A stretch of DNA of 64,000 nt from the NCBI GenBank assembly GCA_032718475.1, contig JAUCBJ010007648.1, positions 1-64,000 on the forward strand, written 5' to 3'. The notes under the pieces were generated by a model, which saw only the letters and a program-made list of their open reading frames with translations, had not been told where the DNA came from and ran no database searches. Of this stretch, positions 32,101 to 42,620 are shown piece by piece. Origin of the DNA: Nemertoderma westbladi (lineage: Eukaryota > Xenacoelomorpha > Nemertodermatida > Nemertodermatidae). The translations under genes were made by a program, and so were the position numbers. Each line of letters begins with the position of its first letter. The stretch's first letter is position 1.

Positions 32101-34415
32101 AGGTCACATTGCCATAGATCGTTAGGTCCCATAGCCATAGAGCGTTAGGTCCGTACCATTGCCATAGAGCGTTAGGTCCCATTGCCATACAGTGTTAGGT
32201 CCCATTGCCATAGAGCGTTAGGTCCCATTGCCATAGAGCGTTAGGTCCCATTGTCATAGAGCGTTAGGTCCCATTGCCATAGAGCGTTAGGACCCATTGT
32301 CATAGAGCGTGTTAGGTCCCATTGCCATAGAGCGACAGGTCCCATTGCCATAGAGCGTCAGGTCCCATTGCCATAGAGCGATAGGTCCGTACCATTGCCA
32401 TAGAGCGTTAGGTCCCATTGCCATAGAGCGTTAGGTCCCATTGTCATAGAGCGTTAGGTCCCATAGCCATAGAGCGTTAGGTCCCATAGCCATAGAGCGT
32501 TAGGTCCCATTGCCATAGAGCGTTAGGTCCCATAGCCATAGAGCGTTAGGTCCCATAGCCATAGAGCGTTAAGTCCCATTGCCATAGAGCGTTAGGTCCC
32601 ATAGCCATAGAGCGTTAGGTTCCATTGCCATAGAGCGTCAGGTCCCATTACCATAGAGCGTTAGGTCCCATTGCCATAGAGCGTTAGGTCCCATTGTCAT
32701 AGAGCGTTAGGTCCCATAGCCATAGAGCGTTAGGTCCCATAGCCATAGAGCGTTAGGTCCCATTGCCATAGAGTGTTAGGTCCGTACCATTGCCATAGAG
32801 CGTTAGGTCCCATTGCCATAGAGCGTTAGGTCCCATTGTCATAGAGCGTGTTAGGTCCCATTGCCATAGAGCGTTAGGTCCGTACCATTGTCATAGAGCG
32901 TTAGGTCCCATTGCTATGGAGCGTTAGGTCCCATTGCCATAGAGCGTTAGGTCCCATAGCCATAGAGCGTTAGGTCCCATAGCCATAGAGCGTTAGGTCC
33001 CATTGCCATAGAGTGTTAGGTACCATTGCCATAGAGCGTTAGGTCCCATTGTCATAGAGCGTTAGGTACCATTGCCATAGAACGTTAGGTCCCATAGCCA
33101 TAGAGCATTAGGTCCCATTGCCATATAGCGTAAGTCCCATTGCCATAGAGCGTTAGGTCCCATTGCCATAGAGCGTTAGGTCCCATAGCCATAGAGCGTT
33201 AGGTCCGTACCATTGCCATAGAGCGTTAGGTCCGTACCATTGCCATAGAGCGTTAGGTCCCATTGCCATAGAGCGTTAGGTCCCATTGTCATAGAACGTT
33301 AGGTCCCATAGCCATAGAGCGTTAGGTCCCATTGCCATAGAGCGTTAGGTCCGTACCATTGCCATAGAGCGTTAGGTACCATTGCCATAGAGCGTTAGGT
33401 CCCATTGTCATAGAGCGTTAGGTACCATTGCCATAGAACGTTAGGTCCCATAGCCATAGAGCATTAGGTCCCATTGCCATATAGCGTAAGTCCCATTGCC
33501 ATAGAGCGTTAGGTCCGTACCATTGCCATAGAGCGTTAGGTCCCATTGCCATATAACGTTAGGTCCCATTGCCATAAAGCGTTAGGTCCCATTGTCATAG
33601 AGCGTTAGGTCCCATTGCCATAGAGCGTTAGGTCCCATAGCCATAGAGCCTTAGGTCCCATTGCCATAGAGCGTTAGGTCCTTACCATTGCCATAGAGCG
33701 TTAGGTCCCATTGCCATAGAGCGTCAGGTCCCATTGCCATAAAGCGTTAGGTCCCATTGTCATAGAGCGTTAGGTCCCATTGCCATAGAACGTTAGGTCC
33801 CATAGCCATAGAGCATTAGGTCCCATTGCCATATAGCGTAAGTCCCATTGCCATAGAGCGTTAGGTCCGTACCATTGCCATAGCGCGTTAGGTCCCATTG
33901 CCATATAACGTTAGGTCCCATTGCCATAAAGCGTTAGGTCCCATTGTCATAGAGCGTTAGGTCCCATTGCCATAGAGCGTTAGGTCCCATAGCCATAGAG
34001 CCTTAGGTCCCATTGCCATAGAGCGTTAGGTCCTTACCATTGCCATAGAGCGTTAGGTCCCATTGCCATAGAGCGTCAGGTCCCATTGCCATAGAGCTTT
34101 AGGTCCCATTGCCATAGAGCGTTAGAACCCTTTGCCATAGAGCGTTAGGTCCCATTGCCATACAGTGTTAGGACCCATTGCCATAGAGCGTTAGGACCCA
34201 TTGCCATAGAGCTTTAGGTCCCATTGCCATAGAGCGTTAGGACCCTTTGCCATAGAGCTTTAGGTCCCATTGCCATCGAGCGTTAGGTCCCATAGCCAAA
34301 GAGCGTTAGGTCCCATTGCCATAGAGCGTTAGGTCCCATTGCCATAGAGCGTTAGGTCCCATTGCCATAGGCATTAGGTCACATTGCCATAGAGCGTTAG
34401 GTCACATTGCCATTT

Positions 34416-35030
34416 AAAGGAGCAGGTTAGTAAAGGAGCATGTTCCAAGGGCGTGTTGGGGGAACCAAAACAATAAACAAAAGTTAACACAAGTTCTAGA
34501 AGACTAATTTTTTTCCTGAACATTTCATAAAAAGGTAAATATCATATGCGCATATAGTTGGATTTTGAAATTTTAATGGTCTAGAAAATGTTTCATATTC
34601 TTTCAATAAATTGTTCCAGGACAAGTATTTCTTAATCTATAACGTTATTTTTAAATATTTGGTATCTTTTAAAATGGCCGTACAAAATTGTCTCTTTTAT
34701 AGACTTTTGTTTAGGTTGGGGTTGGGTACCCCGTGAAACATTAATTTGTTCTAGAATAAGAAATATTTAATCAAAATTCCTGTTTACCAATATACCATGT
34801 CATATTTCTTAACTTACCATTCACTAAATAAAACTAATATATTAATAATGTCGTGAAAATAATTTTCCCTTTAAAAACAATCTACGCATTGCATGTTAAA
34901 TAAAGTAGAACATACTTTCACTATGCTCTCGATTCTTTATTAACCTTGTCACGCTCGGTAAACCAAATATCTCGAGTATAGTGAAAATAATCTTATAGTA
35001 TATATGTTTTTGACATACATGAGAATGTAT
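34416..35030. other. Satellite-edge sequence and AT-rich intron
   Basis: 34416-34490 is the arm sequence shared with 3240-3345. The rest is AT-rich intron with nothing recognised. Confidence 0.5.
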
Positions 35031-35033
35031 AAA

Positions 35034-35171
35034 TTATTAAGAAATTTAAACAAGACTTAGTAGGATGATCCAATTCTATAGCAAATGGAGCAGAATGGGG
35101 GCGAATTTATTTTTTCCGCTTCATTTGCTATAGAGTTGGATCATCCTAAGTCCTGTTTAAATTACTTAATA
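35034..35171. mobile_element. Small hairpin MITE
   Basis: Two arms of about 55 bp (35034-35091 and 35117-35171) are inverted copies: ACTTAGTAGGATGATCCAAT pairs with ATTGGATCATCCTAAGT-type sequence, with a 25-bp loop. A TTATTAAG / CTTAATAA terminus is visible. Lies in the pappalysin intron. Confidence 0.8.
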
Positions 35172-35396
35172 AGTTAAAATAATGTTCTATATTATTTACC
35201 ATGAAATAAATAATTATTATTTTATTATTATATTTTTACTTTAGTGATGTTTATATACATAGTAGTGATATTTTCATTTAACTATTTATTAGTAGTTTTA
35301 GCAGTTAGTAGCTTGATTCGATTTCTTGATTAATATCTATATAAGTTGTAAATCAAATAAGTGTAGATATTGATAGGAAGAAAAATAACCACTTAC

Positions 35397-35558
35397 CTAG
35401 AAGATAAGATGGTTCGGTTTCATAGCATTCATCGTTACAGTAGTCCTCATCGATTCCTTTGTAGGTGTGCCAAAGTCCAAGAACATGTCCAAGTTCGTGT
35501 ACCATTGTTTTACTGCGACCCTCAACGCCAAACGCATTTGCACTAATTTCAATTCCAC
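35397..35558 (-). CDS. PAPPA: Pappalysin exon 8 (zinc-binding catalytic motif)
   Basis: Acceptor TATTATTTAG at 35559, donor CTAG|GTAAGT at 35397; phase 1 to 1. The frame reads GGIEISANAFGVEGRSKTMV, then HELGHVLGLWHTYKGI and DDYC-type cysteine-rich sequence ending ETEPSYLL. HELGHVLGLWH is the extended metzincin zinc site HExxHxxGxxH with catalytic Glu. PAPPA has HEIGHSLGLYHVFRGI at the same place, followed by CxxxCMETEPS. All catalytic residues are intact. Confidence 0.95.
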   Translation of the reverse strand: MELKLVQMRLALRVAVKQWYTNLDMFLDFGTPTKESMRTTVTMNAMKPNHLIF

Positions 35559-35824
35559 CTAAATAATATAGGTTTAGATTGATTATATTTATTTTTCAAT
35601 ACAAAAGATAGTATAAATATATTGAGAACGAAAGTGCGCTCAAAAGCACTCCGATAGTGATTAAGCGCACAAGGCCAAATCGTACTGTCGGAAACAAATA
35701 ATTCTAGGAAAACTATTGAATTACACGAATTGAGAGACATGGATCTACCCTTGCAAACCAACTAGTACACACCCATCCAGGAAACAAAATTAATCAAAAT
35801 AGATGTAAAATTAATAAAAAATAG

Positions 35825-35908
35825 ATACAATATGAGGCTTAAACTAAGCATATAAACCCCAATTCTATACAATATGAGGCTTAAACTAAGCTTATAAACC
35901 CCAATTAT
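35825..35908. repeat. Two tandem copies of a 42-bp unit
   Basis: ACAATATGAGGCTTAAACTA occurs at 35827 and 35869 with matching flanks (ATAAACCCCAATT). Confidence 0.85.
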
Positions 35909-36476
35909 ATCCAAACTAATTATTTTTTAGGAAGAAAAATAATAATGAATAGGTCTATCAGCAACTAAATTAAATCAAAATTTAGATTTTAAATTTAAAT
36001 TTTATTTTTCTATACTTTTATACATTAACACATAAATATTAATATGCACATCTTATTTCTAAGTCAACAACAAATCGCTGGGTAACTCTTATTCAACTTT
36101 TAAAATCTCGTTAGCTGTATCGATCTAGTCCATTTTAAGTGTAATAAATGTGTTTGTTTGACTCATAATTGAAATACGTAATCTTTTACCGTGCCAAACA
36201 CAGCATCATGATAAGTCTGAATTAGTTATATTATCAGAAAATATTATCTATTTTTATGTTCTTCTTTATGTTATTTTTTTAAATGTATTTCTTTTTCATT
36301 TTAATAATAAAAATAATGATACATAGTATTATTACTATTATTACATTGTATTATTATTATTACTTATACTGTATGTACTATTTTAATACTATGTATTGTG
36401 TACTACTGTATTTTAAAATGTTTTATACTTATACAGTATGTACTTATTAAACTTATATTACTTTACAACAAAGTAC

Positions 36477-36652
36477 CTTGTATTGTAAGAGGTCCTTTAT
36501 CCCATGGGAAAGTTGCGACACCAACTGGTTCTCTCCAAATGTCATCACTGTAGTGGGAGATCCATTCCATGAAATACATATTTACTGCGTCTTTATTTGA
36601 AATGTTTACAATATCTTTAACCTCTTTTGCTGTAACGTGGTTCTGAGGTTGA
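36477..36652 (-). CDS. PAPPA: Pappalysin exon 7 (start of catalytic domain)
   Basis: Acceptor ATTATTTTCAG at 36653, donor CAAG|GTACTT at 36477; phase 2 to 1. The frame reads NHVTAKEVKDIVNISNKDAV, NMYFMEWISHYSDDIWREPV and GVATFPWDKGPLTIQG. The motif GVATFPWDK corresponds to GVATWPWDK in vertebrate PAPPA. It directly precedes the zinc-site exon. Confidence 0.92.
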
Positions 36653-37194
36653 CTGAAAATAATTTAATATGGTTAGCTTCCGAGAAAATAATAAATAATT
36701 ACAATTGGATTCTCCCATATAATATTAATATGATGTTTGATAACCACGACTTTAGAGGGATTGTGATATTAATATGAAAACAATAAAATAGGACATGGGG
36801 TCTATTCCCTCAGATACTACCTAGCATTTAGGGCCACTTGGGCCACTGTTAGTACTCAGGCACTAGGCCCATCAAAAAACAAAATACCAAATCGATTTTA
36901 GTGCTACATAACCCAACCCAACTACCACAAGAAAAATTACACCAAACCATACAGTAACTACATGTTCCGGTAAGTATTGCACGAAATAGGCTATCCCATA
37001 AATTACGAAAAATATATAGGACATTTTGTCCGCCGAAAAGGTAAGTCTCAGTAATAAATTTTATAAAAATAAAAGGGTTTCGGAGATTTAAACACTGAAC
37101 CCTGGGATTCGTGGTTCTCCTCATCAGCAGTGTGCCACGAACCTCAATATAATATTAACAGCGATTTATTCATCTCGAAAATATTGGAAATACT

Positions 37195-38829
37195 GTAAAG
37201 ATATGGAAATTACTAGAACATTTCCTATAATACTGTACGAACATTTCCTATAATACTGTACGTACATTTCCTATAATACTGTATGTACATTTCCTATAAT
37301 ACTGTACGTACATGTCCTATAATACTGTACGTACATTTCCTATAATACTGTACGAACATTTCCTATAACACTGTACGTACATTTCCTATAATACTGTACG
37401 TACATTTCCTATAATACTGTACGTACATTTCCTATAATACTGTACGAACATTTCCTATAATACTGTACGTACATTTCCTATAATACTCTACGTACATTTC
37501 CTATAATACTGTACGAACATTTCCTATAATACTGTACGAACATTTCCTATAATACTGTACGTACATTTCCTATAATACTGTACGAACATTTCCTATAATA
37601 CTGTACGTACATTTCCTATAATACTGTACGTACATTTCCTATAATACTGTACGTACATTTCCTATAATACTGTATGTACATTTCCTATAATACTGTACGT
37701 ACATTTCCTATAATACTGTACGAACATTTCCTATAATACTGTACGTACATTTCCTATAATACTGTACGTACATTTCCTATAACACTGTACGTACATTTCC
37801 TATAATACTGTACGTACATTTCCTATAATACTGTATGTACATTTCCTATAATACTGTACGAACATTTCCTATAATACCGTACGAACATTTCCTATAATAC
37901 TGTACGTACATTTCCTATAATACTGTACGAACATTTCCTATAATACTGTACGTACATTTCCTATAACACTGTACGTACATTTCCTATAATACTGTATGTA
38001 CATTTCCTATAATACTGTACGTACATTTCCTATAATACTGTACGAACATTTCCTATAATACTGTACGTACATTTCCTATAATACTGTATGTACATTTCCT
38101 ATAATACTGTACGAACATTTCCTATAATACTGTACGAACATTTCCTATAATACTGTACGAACATTTCCTATAATACTGTACGAACATTTCCTATAACACT
38201 GTACGTACATTTCCTATAATACTCTACGTACATTTCCTATAATACTGTACGAACATTTCCTATAATACTGTACGTACATTTCCTATAATACTGTACGTAC
38301 ATTTCCTATAACACTGTACGTACATTTCCTATAATACTCTACGTACATTTCCTATAATACTGTACGAACATTTCCTATAATACTGTACGTACATTTCCTA
38401 TAACACTGTACGTACATTTCCTATAATACTCTACGTACATTTCCTATAATACTGTACGAACATTTCCTATAATACTGTACGTACATTTCCTATAATACTG
38501 TACGTACATTTCCTATAACACTGTACGTACATTTCCTATAACACTGTACGTACATTTCCTATAATACTCTACGTACATTTCCTATAATACTGTACGAACA
38601 TTTCCTATAATACTGTACGTACATTTCCTATAACACTGTACGTACATTTCCTATAATACTGTACGAACATTTCCTATAACACTGTACGTACATTTCCTAT
38701 AATACTGTACGTACATTTCCTATAATACTGTACGTACATTTCCTATAATACTGTACGTACATTTCCTATAATACTGTACGTACATTTCCTATAATACTGT
38801 ACGTACATTTCCTATAATACTGTATGTAA
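37195..38829. repeat. Second 23-bp satellite, about 70 units
   Basis: Tandem 23-bp units with core ACATTTCCTATAATACTGTA plus CGT. Variable positions are few: CGT/CGA/TGT in the GTACGTAC palindrome, ACACTG for ATACTG, and CTCTAC for CTGTAC. Unrelated in sequence to the 26-34 kb satellite but with the same unit length. Located in the pappalysin intron between exons 7 and 6. Confidence 0.96.
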
Positions 38830-39198
38830 ATGTGTAATCTCGTTGTAACTTATCTACATTTATTTCTACTTTTTAAATACATAGTTGAAGAACCCTAGAT
38901 CATCATCTACTATAATACTGTATGTGTATATGGAAGACCCAACAGTTCCTTCTTTTGTGTATGTATGTTTTTATTGACTATAAAGAGATATGTAATTACA
39001 CGAACATAAACATTTAGATGAAAAGAAAATAGAAGATAAAGAAAATAACACTAGCAACTAGCAACACTAGCAACAACAAGATAAATGAAATGCAGTGAGT
39101 ATGATGAAGTGAAGAGTAAAATATTGAATGAAGGCCTAGACTGCAGTAGTAAAGCATAGAGATAGGAAAGGCAAGCAGTGAATATCAGGGCCTACAAT
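38830..39198. other. Intron sequence left of the LTR element
   Basis: AT-rich; nothing recognised except the putative target duplication ACAAT at 39194-39198. Confidence 0.5.
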
Positions 39199-39310
39199 TT
39201 TTGGGTATAAGAGAAAAATAATAATCAAAATCAATTTATGTAGATATATATATATATAATTATATTTTTAAATTTCCCCCCATATCAATATCATATTTTC
39301 ATATCACTAT
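39199..39310 (-). repeat. 3' LTR of the CsRn1-type element
   Basis: On plus it runs from TTTTGGGTATAAGAG to CATATCACTAT. It matches 43693-43804 over the full length with a few differences in the TATATATA stretch. The termini do not show a clean TG...CA. Confidence 0.85.
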
Positions 39311-39365
39311 ATCACTCCCCGACCTACTAGCCGAGCTACTAACAATATATATAAACAAATAAATT

Positions 39366-42300
39366 CTAAAACCGAAATTTTACGCGTCTGCCTCGCTTAC
39401 TAATGTAGTCTGTAGCAGGATGAATTGCTTCGCCCTTGTTGTTATGTGAGTTTCCAGTTTCAGTTTGTTTTGGCTTTGCTTCATCGTTCCCACTCCCTAC
39501 GTTGCGTGTCTTGGAGTGAGACGTTGTAGAACCTAGGATGGCGGGTTTAATACGGTCTAAGGATACGACATCTTGTTTATCGCCCTTGAGTATGGTGACA
39601 GTTTTATCGGTGCGATCCAAGATTTTGAAAGGTCCAATATAAGGGCGTTGCAAAGGCTTCTTGACAGAATCAATTCGCAACCAGACATAATCCGATGTGT
39701 AAATCGTCTCCGGTATGTAAATCAGATGGTTAGGGTTCCGAGAGTTAGTATTGGGGCTCTGTAAGTTTCTCATATGAGTTTGTAATTTCGTGCCGAAGCT
39801 AGATGTTGCTGGTGAATATGAGTGCTTCTCAAACATAGCACATGGCAGCATCAATGGTTGGCCAAATGTGAGATCAGCTGGGGAATTGTGTGTATCATCC
39901 CTAATCGTAGTTCGGAGTTGAAGCAATATAATGGGCAAAACAGAACACCAATCCTGGGGATGCTCACCAATGTAAGCCTTGAGTGCATCTTTTAATCTCC
40001 GATGCCCGCGCTCCACCATCCCATTACACTGAGGATGATAGGCTGTTGTAGGTTTATCTTCGATGCCAAGACGCTTCATTTCATCTTTAAATTCTCGGGA
40101 TGTAAATGCTGATCCGCGATCGTGAATAATAATTTTTGGTAGACCGAAAGTTGAGAACCAATGCTCCCATAAACAGCACAAGGTGGTTTTGGAGTCCGCA
40201 GTAGCTATGGCAACATCGGCTGGCCATCGCGTGAACCTATCAATAATGGTGAGTATGTATCTGTTTCCATTTGAAGATGGTAGAGGACCAACAAAATCAA
40301 TGTGGATGGTTTCAAAGCGTGAGTTTATTGGAATTGTAGATATGGGTGTATGTATGTGGCGACTAATCTTGGATTGCTGACAAATTTCACATTGTTTACA
40401 CCAGGCTGTAATGTCTATTCGCATCCCATGCCAGAAAAAACGCTCGGATATTAATCTGAGAGTGGCTTTACGATGTGAAATTCCATGCAACTGCTCAAAC
40501 ACTTGCTCTCTGAGTTTTGTTGGTATGTATGGTCTAGTCTGTTCCATTGACACATCACAATATATATCAGCAGTGGAATTGCCTGAGTTTATTGTCCGCC
40601 GTTCTAGAACAATATTACTACATGGAATCGGATTGTGAATAAGATTTGATAGCTCAGTATCCTCTGCTTGTGAGTTTGCTAATTGTGACGCTGAAAGACA
40701 CAGTGGATAGCCACTTCTGATCGAGTCTATCTCTATCCGAGAAAGGGCATCAGCTACAACATTCCCCCGACCCGCAATATAGCGAATGTCGCTCGTAAAT
40801 TCTGCAATGTAAGAAAGATAGCGTTGCTGGCGTGGTGATGGGTCTTTGGCTGTCAGTGCATGGGTCAACGGTTTTTGGTCAGTATATACCACAAAGTCAG
40901 TGCCCTCTAGTTGATGCTTAAAATGTTTAATCGCTAACATTATCGCTAGTAATTCACGATCATATGCTCCATAACATTGTTCATTGGGTTTCAATTTCTT
41001 GGAGAAAAATGCCAGTGGTTGTGGTTCAATATCGCCAGTTTCTGAACATTGGTGAAGAACAGCGCCGACTGCTTTATTGGAAGCAACCGTATTTAGTGTG
41101 GTTAATGATATTTTAACAGATGCATCTTTATCAAATGTAGGGTGGCGCAGCTTAGTAGCATTAATAAGTGCATTCTTTAATGAGTTAAAGGCTTCATCAG
41201 CTTCCCTTGACCATGTAAAATCAGAGTTTTTATCCTGCAATAAATCAGTGAGGGGGGAAGCAATAACTTGGTATCGCGACACGAAACGTGAATAATAATT
41301 ATACATGCCGAGAAATCGTCTAAGTGCTGATTTAGACTGTGGTGCCGGGTAATTTCTAAGGGCTTCCGTTTTCTCCAGTGGTGGTTGTATTCCTTGAGCA
41401 TCAATAGTATACCCAAGGAAAACTATCTCAGAAACGCCAAAAACACACTTGCTGAGGTTTATACAGAGTCCATGTACGTCGAGACGTCTCAGTAATTCGT
41501 CTAATGTTGACAGGTGAGTTTCTAAGTCCGGTGAGTGGATCAGTAAGTCATCTGAGCGGCCTATAACTCCATCCATATCATTAATAATATTGTTGATGAA
41601 ACGCTGTAAGGTTTGAGCTGCATTCCGGAGCCTGAAAGGCATGCAGACAAACTCGTACAGACCAAATGGTGTAGTTATTGCAGTTTTAGGAATGTCTTCC
41701 TCTGCTACGGGGATTTGGTTATAGGCCTTGACTAGATCAATCTTGCTCAATATCTTCGAACCGGATAGGCTTGCTGTACAGTCTGTGATATGAGGTAAAG
41801 GGTATCGATCTGGGACTGTTTGTAGATTTAAATTGCGGTGGTCACCGCAGGGCCGCCATTGCACTGGAATTTGCTTCGGGATCATATGTAACGGGGAAGC
41901 CCATGGGCTGGATGATGTGCGGACTATACCGAGGTCTAACAAGTTGTCAAATTCGCGTTTCGCTACTTGTAGTTTACTCGGCGTTAATCGTCGCGGCTGG
42001 CAAAATGTGGCTGGACCTGATGTCTTAATATGGTGTTTCACATCATGTTTGGAAGTGGTTTTTGAAGGATTAAACTCCTTGATAACATTGGGATATTTCT
42101 CTATGATTTCCTTGTAAGGTGTGGGTAAATCAACTGACACTTCGAAGAACATTGGTTTAAGTAGAAGTAAGTTGTCGTTGGGTTTCCCAAAGGCCTTCAG
42201 TTTGGTGATATTGTCAATAATACAGTGGTGAGTGCAGTCAACTAAGAGTTGAGCATGGCCTAGGAAATCTGCTCCCAAAATTGGTTGGCGAATATCAGCA

Positions 42301-42620
42301 ACAATAAAAGTCCACTTGTACCGCCGGCGCAGTTTACCAAATGAAATAGTTACAGTTCGTCTGCCGTATGTCTTGATAGTGGTTCCATTTGCAGCCCGTA
42401 ATGCTGAGTTGACATCCGGACATTTGCGTTCAGTTGAGTTTGGGGGAATCGCACTAATTTGGGCCCCACTATCAATAAGAAAACTACTAGTTTTTCCGTT
42501 CTGAGTTCCGGGTATGCAGAATACGGAGGATATATTCCCCGCCGAACTCAACGGGTTGTTCGGCGGGCTTGCTAGTTTTCCGACTGTCCATGGTTGTTGT
42601 CCTGATTCTGCCATTCGCAA
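39366..42620 (-). CDS. Pol polyprotein (protease, RT, RNase H, integrase)
   Basis: 1084 codons, overlapping gag by 49 bases in another frame, so expressed by frameshift or reinitiation. Order of domains: aspartic protease FLIDSGAQISAIPP (about 47-60); RT from SPWASPLHMIPK with FLGMYNYYSRF connection; RNase H with YDRELLAIMLAIKHFKHQLE and VYTDQKPLTHAL; integrase with a zinc module (ending CEICQQSK), the IHIDFVGPLP and IHDRGSAFTS aspartates, and HPQCNGMVERGHRRLK glutamate. No stop or frameshift is present. Odd: the RT active-site box reads GRSDDLLIHS where the family normally has YxDD, so the tyrosine is lost although both Asp remain. Some RNase H positions are also altered. It may be inactive despite the open frame. 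Confidence 0.93.
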   Translation of the reverse strand: MRMAESGQQPWTVGKLASPPNNPLSSAGNISSVFCIPGTQNGKTSSFLIDSGAQISAIPPNSTERKCPDVNSALRAANGTTIKTYGRRTVTISFGKLRRRYKWTFIVADIRQPILGADFLGHAQLLVDCTHHCIIDNITKLKAFGKPNDNLLLLKPMFFEVSVDLPTPYKEIIEKYPNVIKEFNPSKTTSKHDVKHHIKTSGPATFCQPRRLTPSKLQVAKREFDNLLDLGIVRTSSSPWASPLHMIPKQIPVQWRPCGDHRNLNLQTVPDRYPLPHITDCTASLSGSKILSKIDLVKAYNQIPVAEEDIPKTAITTPFGLYEFVCMPFRLRNAAQTLQRFINNIINDMDGVIGRSDDLLIHSPDLETHLSTLDELLRRLDVHGLCINLSKCVFGVSEIVFLGYTIDAQGIQPPLEKTEALRNYPAPQSKSALRRFLGMYNYYSRFVSRYQVIASPLTDLLQDKNSDFTWSREADEAFNSLKNALINATKLRHPTFDKDASVKISLTTLNTVASNKAVGAVLHQCSETGDIEPQPLAFFSKKLKPNEQCYGAYDRELLAIMLAIKHFKHQLEGTDFVVYTDQKPLTHALTAKDPSPRQQRYLSYIAEFTSDIRYIAGRGNVVADALSRIEIDSIRSGYPLCLSASQLANSQAEDTELSNLIHNPIPCSNIVLERRTINSGNSTADIYCDVSMEQTRPYIPTKLREQVFEQLHGISHRKATLRLISERFFWHGMRIDITAWCKQCEICQQSKISRHIHTPISTIPINSRFETIHIDFVGPLPSSNGNRYILTIIDRFTRWPADVAIATADSKTTLCCLWEHWFSTFGLPKIIIHDRGSAFTSREFKDEMKRLGIEDKPTTAYHPQCNGMVERGHRRLKDALKAYIGEHPQDWCSVLPIILLQLRTTIRDDTHNSPADLTFGQPLMLPCAMFEKHSYSPATSSFGTKLQTHMRNLQSPNTNSRNPNHLIYIPETIYTSDYVWLRIDSVKKPLQRPYIGPFKILDRTDKTVTILKGDKQDVVSLDRIKPAILGSTTSHSKTRNVGSGNDEAKPKQTETGNSHNNKGEAIHPATDYISKRGRRVKFRF

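Larger units (their letters stand above)
25989..34415. repeat. 8.4-kb satellite of 23-bp units (about 260 copies), interrupted by a LINE
   Basis: Head-to-tail 23-bp units with core GGTCCCATTGCCATAGAGCG plus TTA. Frequent variants: CATAGCC for CATTGCC, TTGTCAT, GTCCGTACC insertions, and GATCGTGTTAGGCCCC. Higher-order structure is visible: a six-unit block of about 140 bp with the GATCGTGTTAGGCCCC variant as marker repeats in the left part; about 30400-31715 is repeated almost exactly 1316 bp downstream; a block marked CATAGAACGTTAGG recurs at 33076, 33432 and 33784. The array lies in the pappalysin intron between exons 9 and 8. Its right edge (GGTCACATTGCCATTTAAAG) continues into the sequence also found at 3230-3345. 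Confidence 0.97.

Noticed and set aside
25989-34415. Telomeric or centromeric identity of the 23-bp satellite
   Set aside because: It sits within an intron bounded by phase-consistent exons and does not match the telomere repeat; no evidence for centromere function.
36849-37124. 91-codon minus-strand open frame with several Cys as the missing Lin-12/Notch exon
   Set aside because: Cys spacing and DGG-type motifs do not fit, and it lacks a matching acceptor/donor with the required phase.
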